A stretch of 53,754 bases of DNA from Chara braunii (taxonomy: Eukaryota > Streptophyta > Charophyceae > Charales > Characeae): assembly GCA_003427395.1 (NCBI GenBank), contig BFEA01000922.1, forward strand, positions 3,663 through 57,416, read 5' to 3'. How positions within the stretch are numbered: position 1 is the first letter of the stretch; each line of letters begins with the position of its first letter. The notes under the pieces are model-generated. The model was not told where the DNA came from and made no database searches. It saw nothing but the letters and a program-made list of their open reading frames with translations. The position numbers were made by a program, and so were the translations under genes. Positions 22,565 to 33,930 of this stretch are shown here, one piece after another.

Positions 22565-22606
<42 letters not shown>
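22474..22606. repeat. Compound (TATACA/TA)n and (GA)n microsatellite
   Basis: TA-rich repeat with spaced TACATA from about 22,474, passing into about 19 GA units at 22,569-22,606. The Tyr/Ile-rich and Ser/Leu-rich frames across it are artefacts. Confidence 0.95.
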
Positions 22607-22609
<3 letters not shown>

Positions 22610-22815
22610 AGGGGAATTATGACACTTGAGGTGGCATGAGAGGAGATTGTGGAAGGGGAGACGATGATGTGTTCGGAGTCGCAAAGGGAACGAAACGACT
22701 ACTTCCACCGTGGTCTTTCAACATTCGGTTCGGAGATCACCACAAGTGGTTATCGCGTAGCTGAAAATTCAAGAATGAAAATTATGAAGTGAGAGTTTTG
22801 AGCAGTCTGAAAATC

Positions 22816-23180
22816 CTGGATGGTTCTGAAGTGGTGAAACGTCCGAAGACCCTGAAAACCACCTATTTAGGCAAGCTGCATCCTCAAGTGGTGAAGGATG
22901 TCCTTAAGTGGTCAAGTGAGAGTTGTTGGCAGTCTGGAAATCATGAATGATCCTGAAGTGGTGAAAGGTCCGAAGACCATGAAATCCACCCTTCACCACT
23001 TGAGGATGTTGCCTGCCTAAACAGGTGGTTTTCAGGGTCATCGGAGCTTTCACCACTTCAGGACCATTGAGGATTTTCGGACCTCATTGGTCCTAAAGTG
23101 ATGAAAGGTCCGAAGACCCTGAAAATCACCTGTTTAGGCAGACTACATCCTGAAGTGGTGAAGGATGTCCTGAAGTGATT
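22816..23180. repeat. Cluster of direct and inverted repeats
   Basis: A unit containing CTGAAGTGGTGAAAGGTCCG, AAGACCCTGAAAACCACCTG and TTTAGGCA..CATCCTGAAGTGGTGAAGGAT occurs forward at about 22,816-22,915, as a forward part near 22,953-22,990, inverted at about 22,990-23,075, and forward again at about 23,089-23,180. The transcript could fold into long stems. No coding content. Confidence 0.85.
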
Positions 23181-23203
23181 ATGAAAAATACGACTGTTGT
23201 TAA

Positions 23204-23527
23204 CCTTTTCTCGAGATTACGCGCCGCTCCTTCCGCTTTTACTCCGTCGACCTCAATTGCAAGGTCGTCATGGATTTAGACGTCGCACTCAACTACAACA
23301 AGCGTCTGTTATCACGTGTCCTCATATGGGTGAATGAGATAGGGGATGCGGTCCCTGATGACTAGGCCCGTCTGGAATTGGACATTGTTAGTGACATCGT
23401 TATCAACTTCATCACGAATCTGGTGATCGAGCACGGGAAGATGCTGGAAATGAGGACCACCTATTACAAGTTCCTCGATCCCCTACTTGTGGGACGTGGT
23501 TATCTCTATGGCGAGATACAATTGTAG
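23204..23527 (+). other. Open frame with one internal TAG, unrecognised
   Basis: A frame opens after the TAA at 23,201-23,203, passes an ATG at 23,270, is interrupted by TAG at 23,363-23,365, and ends at TAG 23,525-23,527. The translation is ordinary in composition (for example MDLDVALNYNKRLLSRVLIW before the stop, and VINFITNLVIEHGKM after it), and the frame continues cleanly across the single stop. It may be a relic of a real exon or transposon protein. I do not recognise a family. Confidence 0.2.
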
Positions 23528-23639
23528 GCGATGGTCGGACGATGAGGTTCTAAACTGCGTCCGATATGTCGTTGATTGAGGCTTTGTGAAACGTTGTCGG
23601 GAGGAGTTTAAAATCGCTTCAACAAAATATAATTCTGAC

Positions 23640-23855
23640 CGTGCACACGTTATACCTCTCCCGGCTCCCTGCGGCAGGACGGAGACCCTGCGAGGTACAA
23701 CTCACCTCTACTTGAGGGGTTGTCACCACCCTTAGGTAGGCGTATCCCTGTTGAGCTACCGACCCACGTGCGAAAACTTTTACTTGCACTTGTTGCTCGA
23801 TCACTGTAGCATAAGCATACACAAGGTTGAACGGCTAAGACTGACCCGTATATGT
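23640..23855 (-). repeat. H module, copy 3
   Basis: Minus strand carries TAGCTCAACAGG (23,758-23,747), matching the Pol III A box at 11 of 12 positions, the best of the five copies. Next come GGGTGGTGACAACCCC and GAGGTGAGTTGTACCTC hairpins. Head end of P3. Confidence 0.75.
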
Positions 23856-24616
23856 GTTGGGCATCGGGGCCCTGATCTCCCGGACCGACTTACAATTCAT
23901 GTCGACTCTTCTACGCAGTCTTCCTCGCTCAAAGCTTGCCTAATTATGATTGCTCTGATGTCTCAGTTGTACCTGATTTTCTGGGGATGATTCTTGGTCC
24001 ACCAGTCTAGATGTCTAGTTATTTCATTTCTTGCTAGACCCAGTCAATCTAGACTTTGTATGAACTGCATTCCACCTTAGTATTTCAACCAAAGTATAGT
24101 TTATATATATGTATCAAAGAGGTCTGTGATGAGTGGTAAACCTCACTTCTCGCAATTGTAGTGGACCAGTCCGAGTTTTAGAGATGACACTCTCTTTCCA
24201 TAAAACCAATCATACCTCACACCTGCACTAATATAAGGAATCACATACTCACACACAATCTAAACACAGAATGTACTACGGGCGTAAATCTTAACCCGTT
24301 CATGACTTGTCCTTACTCCCCCAAACCTTGAACAAACACCCTTCCAACCTCTGACACCTTTTCCCAACCCCCTCTCTAGAATTAAAGCCCTGATAGTGAT
24401 CAGAATCATTCAGGCTTCGATACAGGGGAAGTTTCATTCGTCCCTCTTGGCTTTGTTTGTAGATGTGGGTATCATGCCATGTGGAAGTTGAGTCGGAATT
24501 CCTACAGACCTGTTATTCGATGATAACAAAATTGTAGTTTCTTAAGGATTCTTCCGTAATTATCTCAGGGAATGATATAAACCTATAGGCACATCATAGT
24601 TTTGTTTTCATTTAGG

Positions 24617-25155
24617 TAGCATGACTTATCTGGCCGGATAATCTGGTCGTATTATCTGGCCGGATTTTCGGGGGTCAGGAGTATTCGGAAACCCGGATGA
24701 TTAAAAAAATGACAAAAAAAAAGCAAAAAAAAAAAGTAAAAAAAAAGTGATATTGCAAATGCAAAATAAAATAGAACTACATTCCTATTTCATTAAAAGC
24801 TTAATGGGGCATGAAAGGGTTAAAAGGAGGTAAGATAGGGAATAAAGGGGTTTAGAGGGGGGATGCTTAATCCGTTTCATAATTTTTTATCTAAATATTA
24901 TTTTTATTTTTTTGTTTTATTTGTTATCTTATAATATGTTGAGATATCAAAGATGACCTCAAGCCAAAAGTTGTTCGTATCATTGATGTAAACAACATAA
25001 GTGTTTTCCAAATTTTTTTGAATTATGTTTTTTTTTCGGTAAAGAAAAAATATTTTGCCCAGGGCCGAATTTTCCATATCCGAAATCAATCCGTAAATTT
25101 TATCCGGATTGAAAAATCCAGATAAAATTGGTCTGCCGGATATCCGGATTTGCTA
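24617..25155. mobile_element. Possible MITE with CCGGAT subterminal motifs
   Basis: TAGCA at the left and TGCTA at the right are short inverted ends. CCGGAT-type motifs, some in inverted pairs (for example GGATATCCGGAT at 25,135-25,147), cluster within 100 bp of each end. The A/T-rich interior has no coding content. The flanks (CATTTAGG and CATAGGTT) are only loosely similar, so a target duplication is not proven. It interrupts P3. Confidence 0.4.
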
Positions 25156-25704
25156 CATAGGTTTTTGTACAGTGATATGTAAGATTTCTCCTAGGCAGTA
25201 TGATTGTAACGATCGATAACTTCCTTTATACCTCTAACCTTAGCTGGTTGCAAGGTTGTCGGCTCATGGTTCAATCTCCCTGCATTCGACTCAGTAATCT
25301 TAGATAATGGTTGCTTATCCTTTTCTATCCTTTGTGACCATTAACCTTAATTTTCGTCTTGACTGTCCTCGCTTAGTCTCTTCCTTCCTTATTCTCTTAT
25401 AATTGATCTGTTTACTTTTTTTATACGTTTCTTCCCTTCAGTATGCACAAGCAAACATTATCAATCCATCTTAGAATAGAATCATAGGGTAGACATCAGT
25501 TAGAGGCTCTAAGATAGTAGAACTGGTCACACGGAACCACATTCTGCCACCCTCACCCCAATAGAATCAGAAAATGATTTGTCAATAATTGATTAACCTT
25601 CAGTAGGGCCTTACATTATCCCCAATCATTAAGAGGATCAATGATGATAGGATAGATCACTCAGAATCTATTTTCTCTACTGCTACCCGAATTGATAGAC
25701 GATC

Positions 25705-26350
25705 GGCCAAACCTCACAAGACCTTTCTCCACCCATCACCGTTTACTTGACGTCCGTTGGTGACATGATAGACCTCACAGGGCCTAGCTCCTCCTATGAC
25801 CAACCTATTTTTAAGTAAGGCTGACTGGTAAAAAGGAAGACCTCCCGGGGCCTTGCTTCTCGTACTACCACCTTCCTCATCCGTTAAAATAGGCAATAGG
25901 GCAGGCCTCACGGGGCCGAGCCCCGCCTATTGACCTTATCTCGCTTGACGAACTCAACCGTGTTACTTCAACTTTTCGTCTTGAAGTAAGGGTACTCTTA
26001 TATCCTAACTCATTCGGAAGTCTTAAGTCAGGTCAGTAGGTCACCTACACCCCATGATCGAGGCGACCTACATCAAGGTAGTTCACACGGGGACTTTTTC
26101 CTTACTACGCACTTCAAAGGTCTTCCGACCGATCTTTGACGGGTATTAAGAAGATGCAAGTGTTAGTCAGACATATGGCAAAAAGGTTAGTCAATGTTAT
26201 TCATATTCACAGTATTCTAGTCAATATAAAAAAATCTCAACAACCATAGCCACACACAATCCAACAATCCATCCAATTTATCGTGAATTCGTTTTATCCA
26301 TGTTAGAGTGGATTGTTAAGCAAGGGAAGACTTCACAGAGTCCATTCCCT
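25705..26350 (+). repeat. Array of GACCTCACGGGGCC units in P3
   Basis: Four close units near 25,709, 25,769, 25,839 and 25,904 (RGACCTCACRGGGCCTWGCTC followed by CTCCTATGACC), spaced 60-70 bp, and a diverged one near 26,328. Occupies the same relative place as the motif arrays of P1 and P2 but has its own consensus. Confidence 0.75.
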
Positions 26351-26999
26351 TGCTGCCACATCTCCCCTCAAATAAATAAACACATGACGAGATAATTCAC
26401 ATGGGAATTTTTCGTTCTCACTATGTCTTTTATAATCAATTGGTCATGCACAATCCATATCCAATCCCTTTTCACAAAGTCAGTTTTCTTCGTACCGAGG
26501 TTTTCTTTTACTTTGGCATTCAAACTCTTCATATAAGCAATCCCACTTCCCTTAGCTTGAGCTTTTAATCTTCAAAAATTCTACAGAAATAATAATACTA
26601 TTTTTACTGATACAAGCATAGTCAATTATGTAAAGGTGATATCTTTTAAGGGTTTTAGGTTTTAGATTTGTGGCGCAGGTGCCTTCCATTCCCTGCCTCC
26701 AGAGTTCCGCCTGAACTCCAACAGAACTCCCGCAATCGCCCTGTTACCCAGATGTGTCTAGCTGAGCAAGTATTTAAGGGAATTGAAATCCCTCAGGGTT
26801 AAGACTTTCCTTCAAATAACCAATTGAAACTAACATCTTGCAACCATTGTTCGAAAAACTTGGTGTGCGAAAGGATTAGACATGGAAAGAATGAAGAAGG
26901 ACGAAGGAGGTAAGCGTTGTCACTATCGATGATTGTCGTCTCCCCTCTAATACCTTATACCCCTTTCCATCTCTGACTCTTATCCTAGCATATGATGCT

Positions 27000-27245
27000 G
27001 ATAAATAATAACAATAATAATAATAATTATAATAATAATTAATATAATAATAGTAATAAAATAATAATAATAATAATAGTAGCCAACAATAATAACATCA
27101 ATAGAGTAGTGACACATATCCATCATCGCCTTGATCGACCTTACAAAACGCAAGACCAAAGGATTAATGAGAACGATAATGATAATAATAATAGTAATCG
27201 CAATAGTAATAATAACAATAATGGTAATAATAAAATAATACTGCA
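27000..27245. repeat. Imperfect (AAT)n microsatellite, two blocks
   Basis: AAT-rich blocks at about 27,002-27,095 and 27,170-27,242. Poly-Asn and poly-Ile frames over it are artefacts. Confidence 0.93.
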
Positions 27246-28354
27246 ACAAGACGTGGTACCTACTCATCATGTTATAAAGGAATTACATGGTAGACATATG
27301 GTCCCGGCCCCAAAAACTTGATGAGTCCCTGACCCCAGTTATCCTGGTAGGGTAGACCATAGGCATAGGGTCAAGGACCGAAACGTCGTAACTTGGTGGG
27401 ATTAGCCTGTCCCTCGATAGAAAATCCAGTCCAAGTTAACCGACCGAAGTCTAACTTTGCAGCATGTCCCACGAAAGTCCGGAAGCATCTGGGCTTCCCA
27501 ATGATCATAGTGAACCGGCCACGGATGGCTGAAGTTGGTTCGAAGCAAGCTAAGTCCAGTTCTGTATCCGACCGTTACAATGCAACGACTTACTTCTTGT
27601 ACAAGTGCACTTTGTGGAATGTTCGTTGTTTGCTCAAACACTACTACAAACTCTAGTGTAGTCCGTACAGACCGTGGACTGAGGCCACTAAGAATGATAC
27701 CTCCTTAGGCTTAGCCTATACAACGAGAGTAAGAAAGATGCCAACTCTTGTCTCTTCCTGGTTGGCCTCCACAGCCATGGCCATAGGTGAGTGTCGACCT
27801 TGTGACCCCAAGCAAACAAGTATCATTCTGGTCCCACACATTCTCGACGTCATCGAGCAGTTCATACAACTATCCCGACCATCAGTGTGTTCTCACACAT
27901 GTTTTCAAGACCCAGCCACACACAAGAACTTTGCTGAACACAGATAAACATAGCAAGGCAATGGTCCATATGATCAAACTCAGAGTTCAACGGCGTTCCT
28001 AGTCAATCCACTTTAAGCGGACACACCGACCGACAACCAACACGTACTCACAAAACTCAGCGAAAGCCCCAAAACTCAACAACAAGCACCCATCCGCAAC
28101 ACATATTCAGACAAATATGTTGACAAGTGGCGTACATACATAGATTTTGAAACTCAACAAATTTCAGCAAGACACTCCTCCCCACTTATTCCACATTTCT
28201 TGAGTCATTTCACAAATTCAAGCTAGAATCAAGTTGGACACTGCCTCTCTTCCCTTGCCGATCCACCCAAGCCCGTTTCCTTTGTTGTGGCTTTGTAAGA
28301 ACAATAAAAATTTTGTTTGCTCATTCATGCGCATCACTAATTAGATAATGAGGC
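27246..28354. other. No gene seen
   Basis: Short unrecognised frames only. No repeat relation to the rest of the window was found. Confidence 0.45.
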
Positions 28355-28570
28355 ATAAGAGCTTATGATTTTGTTTATCAAGAAATACACGTAGCGGAAG
28401 ACCCTGAATTTGAAACTTTTTATACTAAGAATGTCTTACTTAATGAAGGGATTCGTGCTTGGATGGCAGCTCAAGATCAGCCTCATGAAATCTTGTATTC
28501 CCTGAGGAGGTACTTCCATGTGGAAACGCTCTTTAAGGGAACTTTGGCATTAGGTGGTAGTGACCAAGAA
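28355..28570 (+). pseudogene. psbD-psbC: Plastid-derived psbD/psbC overlap fragment (NUPT)
   Basis: The translation from 28,358 contains RAYDFV, then [31 protein letters not shown], which is the C-terminal end of photosystem II D2. A single missing base near 28,489 shifts the frame. In the other frame the end reads [12 protein letters not shown] followed by TAA at 28,534-28,536. The psbC start, GTG at 28,520-28,522 followed by ETLF and GTLAL, overlaps the psbD end by 17 bp, as in green-plant plastids. Similarity to psbC stops after DQE at 28,570. The fragment lies in nuclear-type sequence with no neighbouring plastid genes, so it is a transferred, decaying piece and not a working gene. Confidence 0.93.
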
Positions 28571-29845
28571 TTTTGTCACCCCATGAGTGTCATAGCAATG
28601 CCTACCCTTTTACCCTTGCTTGGTTGAATCTCTTTACTTTGACATTCAGAGCACTGGGCATAAATTACATTGCTTCAATATCTGTTACGACCATCACAAT
28701 GCTTTGTTTTAATTAAACAACCGGATTGTCTTTGTTCATCGGTTCTGAATCAGCAGTCTGTTGTATCACATTTGTACCTCAAGGCGTGCAAACACCACAT
28801 GACTATTGGCAAAATCACTTGGTATAATAAGTTATTCACAGTTTGTATTTCAAGCGTTCACACGTAGATGTACATGGCTTAATCTCTGAGAGAAGCATAT
28901 GACTATTGGTAGGACCAACCAGGTAGTGGGCATAACAAAGCCAAAAGGAGTGATGGCGGGAAGCACATCACTCTCACCAGCCTGCCAAGAGAATGTTGGA
29001 AAAATAAATGGACGAGACGTGAGAAAAATTGCCAAAATGCCACAGGATCCGGCCCACTGGATTGCAAGTAAAATGCTTTTCCCGAGGCCATTACCAACCT
29101 TAAAGGTGCGAACAGACCTCACAACTTGCCATATCCAGTCACTTGACCGACTGCGAATAAGAACAACACCCGCTCACTCCACACGTTGGGATCGTGAGAT
29201 AATCACATTTCTCCTAACACCAGTGAGCACGAAGGAACCACCAACCACTTTGGCCCTCAGCCAGGTGCGAACGTCCGCTCAAACATGTCAACATTGAAGT
29301 GCACCGCCTCAACTCTTCATCAGGAATTGCGAATCAAGAGGAGGCAAATGCACCACGCATCCTGTGGGTTTGTATGGAACGAAAACCTCCGTCCGCACAC
29401 GCTGGTATAAAAGGAACACCTTTCCCTTTGAATCCACATACGCCCGTTACCGCCGACAACACCAATAAAGTTTAACGCATGCAAAACTCAAGAGGCAGAG
29501 GACGATATAATTCAGAGCCCATAACTTAAATGCAGTGGAATCTCTACGCAACATGGTCCGCCTTTATGCTTAGCATACCGAGACTATAGTAGAGATTACG
29601 AATGTTTGCAAACTTCATTTCCGGGCCCAATACCGTCAGTCGGGGTGCATCGTATCAAGGGAAATTGCAATCAGTACCCAGTGTTACTAAACGTCGCTCA
29701 GAAACTGGCAATATACTGATATTCCATCAACGGAGAACCAAAGTACTAAATCTGAATCTCAATGAGAGCATATTCTCGTCACCCCTGACCTATGTATCGA
29801 AGTCCTTCCTCTTACTTGACGCTCAACACCCAGACTATGATCACG
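28571..29845. other. No recognised gene; one open frame of 132 codons
   Basis: A plus-strand frame at 28,899-29,297 has no motif I recognise and no stop-to-stop advantage over its surroundings. ATGACTATTGG occurs twice about 100 bp apart (28,799 and 28,898). Confidence 0.4.
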
Positions 29846-29851
29846 TTGTCA

Positions 29852-29880
29852 GGCCAAATACCCTTACAAGGGTATTTGCC
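29852..29880. repeat. Palindrome TACCCTT/AAGGGTA, copy 3
   Basis: GGCCAAATACCCTTACAAG followed by GGTATTTGCC. The arms pair almost perfectly. Lies at the left end of copy A. Confidence 0.85.
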
Positions 29881-30401
29881 AAGGATTTTAAATGTCGGAC
29901 ACTGTCTGATTATTTTTGTTGAATTGAAGGACTTGATAAGACTGATGTTGCTAAAAGTTTATTTAGACTAACCTACGACAGAGAGACTGAAACTTTTCTG
30001 GACTTTAGTTCGGACGCTTGCGTCGTACGAAGGTAATGGCGGTAATTGGTGGTTTATAATAGGGCCGCAGAGGCACGCGAACGTGAAAACGCTAAAGCTA
30101 GATTTTTACCTAAAATAATGACGCGTGACTGATTTAAGGTTTAAGTAAGCTAAAAAGAGGAACGCATTGGGTATGGGGCCGCAGCGCGGCGGCGCGGGAG
30201 GAATAGGAGGCTTATTTTTTTTCTGCGCCATAGGATTTGATTGTGTCCGGGGCCCGACGCCGGACTTGTGGCTAAAAACGTGGCTTACCGGGCCTACCGG
30301 GCTAAGCCCCAGCCGGTTAGATGGTGGCGCGACAGTTGTCAGGCTAGGCAAGGCAGGATGGGTCTGCTTAGGCTAGAAGCTGGTGGGTCTGCTGGTTGGC
30401 A

Positions 30402-30445
30402 ACTCTTCAAATAGAAGAGTTGCTCCTATCATGTCGTGATAGGAG
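30402..30445 (+). repeat. Two adjacent hairpins
   Basis: AACTCTTC-AAATA-GAAGAGTT is followed directly by CTCCTATCA-TGTCG-TGATAGGAG (30,423-30,445). Copy B keeps the second with one mispair and has a much longer version of the first (36,134-36,198). Confidence 0.85.
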
Positions 30446-31014
30446 TTAGCCCAATAAATTAACCACCAGCTTTACATCTTGCAGATTAAGAGATCGAAGC
30501 TAGTAGGCCTTACTGGGCTAGTTCCTTTTGGAGCGGCCATGGGTAATGTAATCCGGTGTGACCTATTTCGACCGCGCGATCTCGAAGATCGCTCGCCTGG
30601 AAAAGCCGCGCGGATGAGGTATGACCACTGCACAAGGATGACACGTATAAATCAAGGAACGACCCACAACAATTCGAGTGCATCAAGACTCGAACCTTGA
30701 TCTGCATCTCTGCAGACAGCGGGAGGTGACCGTTGGCATAAGTCAACGAAAAATAGCTATAAAAAAAAACAAAACAAAAAAAACTAATAGGAACGTGAAG
30801 TGCCAAATGGCGCTGATAGAAGTGACTGGGGCAGTTAAGAGCCCAGTGCGCCTGACGGTTCCCGTTTTGAACGAGCAACCATTTTTTGAGGTAAGTATTT
30901 TTTTTTTTTTTTTTTTTTAATTTGCCTCATATTTACTTTAGATTTTTTTAATGTAGATTTTTTTTAGATTCTCTTAGATTTTCCTTTTCTTCTTGTTCGT
31001 GATTTTGCTAAGGC

Positions 31015-31038
31015 ACCCGTTCGTTTCGACGAACGGGT
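31015..31038. repeat. Hairpin ACCCGTTCG-TTTCGA-CGAACGGGT
   Basis: Nine perfect pairs and a six-base loop. In copy B (36,784-36,807) one G-C pair is A-T and the loop is its own reverse complement, TCGAAA. Confidence 0.95.
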
Positions 31039-31102
31039 TGCTACTGACATCGATCAGTGAGTGAACCGAATGAATTTACCCCTAGAAAGGGGAACTATAC
31101 AC

Positions 31103-31278
<176 letters not shown>

Positions 31279-32467
31279 AAAGAGGGAGAGGAATCCTATC
31301 TGACACTGGCGCTTATGGTACTTCCATTTATACGATGAGCAAAATTGAATGAATCTACTGCTAAAACATGAAAATATACACTGCCACCTTTTTTTTTTTT
31401 TTTTTCCTCCAGTCGTTTTCATGAGGTTGTTTCAACGCTCGTTGGAAAGGGCTGTGACTTCAAAAAAAATAAAAATAAAAAAAAATGAAGCGCCAAATGA
31501 CACTGTCAACAGTGATGGGGACGTGAAGTCCCCGAGGTTGCAATTGGCACCCATGTCAACGGGCAACCGTTTTCCCATAGAGGTACGTTTTTATTATTAT
31601 TATTATTACTTGTATTTTTTAGAGTTTGTTTTAGATGTTTTTTTAGATCTACTTTTTTTCTTCCTTCTTTCTTTTTGAGAACCTTGATCTGATTCTTCTT
31701 TCTTTCATAAGAGCAAAAAACGGAGTCGAGTCAGACCCTTGATCTGCTCCTACTAAGAAGTGCCCGTTTAATTTTGAAAACGGACAACTTGATTGGGCCG
31801 TGCGCTTAAATCAAACACCCTTTCTGTGTGAAATGACTTGGGGTGTGGGGCTGGGCGTTCGTCTCAGAACAACGAATAGCTTCCCCAAAGGGAAAACGAG
31901 GGTTAAGAGAAAAATAAAGGGAGGGAAAAAAAAAAACGACCTCATATGTGGCCGCGATCATGGGATAGATGCAGGGGGTGGAAAGTTCTAGCAGGGGGAA
32001 AATACTGCACCTGTTCATTTTGCTGAATACAACCATTTTCATAAGCATGTGGCCTAGGAGAAAGACTAAATGTTTCTGGGTATCCAGGATCTTGGTTCCC
32101 ATAAAGGAACATCAAGACTCCTGGCCCTTGATCGCGACTCAGAACAAGGGTCTGACTCGACTCCGTTTTTTTGGACTGGTGGCTAGGAAGGTGCCCGCAG
32201 TCCTCAGCTGGCTATGAAAGCCAGCACTCCACCCAGCAACTTCCCACTTATGACAGTGCTGCTGGGACATGCACTTGTCTGAATGCTGCCTGGCTGCTGC
32301 ATGCTGTTGTAGAATGGAGGCACTGCTGGTGGCGAGCTGGAGGTCTGCAGGACGAAGGGAGATGCTGCTGGAGGAGGACAGGCTAGTGCAGCCATAGCCT
32401 AGGGTAGGAGGGTCATTCCCCCACCCCTGTGCTAGTGCTGTGGCCGACGGGCTGCGTCAGGGGCCGG

Positions 32468-32640
32468 ACTTTTCAGTGGGGTTATGCTGCGTATTTGACG
32501 ACATGGTGAGCGATGGTTGTGCTTTCAAGGGCCGAACTTTTCAGTGAGGAAGTGCTGCCATTTTTTTGGCATAGCGTCGGCAACACTTTTCAGTGGGGTT
32601 ATGCTGCGTATTTGACGACACGACGAGCGATGGTCGTGCT
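32468..32640 (+). repeat. 117-bp internal duplication
   Basis: ACTTTTCAGTGGGGTTATGC followed by TGCGTATTTGACGACA occurs near 32,468 and 32,585. Copy B has it near 38,394. The intervening CAGTGAGGAAGTGCTG is a third, diverged start of the same unit. Confidence 0.8.
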
Positions 32641-33534
32641 ATTGTTTTTTTTTTTGTGTGTGTGGTGGCTATGGCGGACCAGCATGGTATAGAGGTTGGG
32701 TTGCCGCTGGTGCACGATTGGGTCTGTGTGGCAGTGGTGCGTGAACTGGCGGCATCAAGAGAGTGTGGACTGAGTGCAAGAGGCAGTGACTATTGAAGTT
32801 GCGGCACATGCGGTTTTTAGCCACGGACACCTCTATTTTTTTTATGGCGCACAGTGCGAGCGGTTTTGAGTTATGGACCATTTGATGTTGTCGGCGATTG
32901 TGTGGGACTGCCCAGGATTACTTGGGACTGGGATCAAGTGGGACCAACTTGGGGTGTGAACATAGTTGTTTGAGGTGGTGTGAATCTGCAAGTTGGTTTG
33001 GAAGTTTCTTTGGAGGGTGTGGTGCAATGAGGACTGAATTGGGACATTCTGGGGCATTTGGGATCATGTGAGAGTTATTATTGGGAGCACCCTCTTGGAG
33101 GGTTATCCCACTTGAGTTCTCTCAATGGGCCCGACTCTTGCTCATTCTATTTGGATTGAGATGTTACTTGACTTTCTTGAGTGAGTCAGTTCAAACATCA
33201 CTCAAGGTCAGTTAATTGACTCAAATTTCCCGACACACCTGTATGAACCCACACTTTGTTTGACCCTGTTGTTTTGAATATTCAAAAGAAAAGGTAGAAG
33301 AAGGTTATGCGAGTCATGCATGTGAACGTAAATGTCTGACTTGGGTATGGGGTTATATTGGATTTCTTTGAATTTTTTTTTTTTTTATGTTCTATGCAGG
33401 TAGGTCAAAAAATGCTTGCAAAGGAGATTGATTATGCCTATTTGAGATGAAGAAAATGATTGTCCTCGAGCGATGTTTGAACTGAATTTCGCGTGCCTGC
33501 ATATTAAAAGGTACGAACTTCGCTCGGGTCCACT

Positions 33535-33930
33535 AGGTGTTAACCAAGCGTACCTATACTGCAGCGAACAAGCAAATACCATCGCCCGACCTACCTCTTG
33601 AATTGCTTGTAAAAATTTTTACATGTGGGTCAGTAGCTCGACAGAGATACGCGCCTAAGAGTGGTGACAACCATTAGAGATGGTAAGTTGTGCTTTGCGG
33701 GAACCTATCCTGTCGTAGGGGACCGCGGGAAGTATAGTTGGCAAACCCGGCTAGAGGGACGAAGGGACGACACAACGGTGGCCATCTCGGTGGTACGCGG
33801 GGTTGTTATGTGCAGTTCCCAAGTTTTTTTTTTTTTGTTATGATTACTCCTGCGTGACATGGACGGGAGGGCTCCCGCGCTTTGCAAAAAGACCGGAGCC
33901 AATGCGCTTGACAAGTGGCGTTGTTGTCGA
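33535..33930 (+). repeat. H module, copy 4
   Basis: Directly follows copy A. Contains AACCAAGCGTACCTATACTG, TAGCTCGACAGAGATACGCG (A-box-like), AGTGGTGACAACC, CCTATCCTGTCGTAGGGGAC and TGCGTGACATG. Most similar to copy 5 along its whole length, so H4 and H5 are a subgroup. Confidence 0.78.

Larger units (their letters stand above)
23600..26770 (+). repeat. P repeat copy 3 (P3), diverged
   Basis: Same order as P1: H module at 23,640-23,855, a segment near 24,275-24,360 resembling P1 1,890-1,980, CCTGTTATTCGATGATAACA near 24,511 (P1 hairpin near 2,130), a unit array at 25,705-26,350, and GGTGCCTTCC..AACTCCCGCAATCG near 26,678-26,737 resembling P1 near 4,158-4,205. Similarity is weak between landmarks. 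A possible MITE occupies 24,617-25,155. Confidence 0.55.

Noticed and set aside
22121-22567. A 148-codon plus-strand protein ending in Tyr/Ile repeats
   Set aside because: The C-terminal third is microsatellite translation and the rest has no recognisable motif.
28899-29297. A 132-codon protein
   Set aside because: No recognisable domain. It overlaps open frames on the opposite strand of similar quality, and no start context or neighbour supports it.
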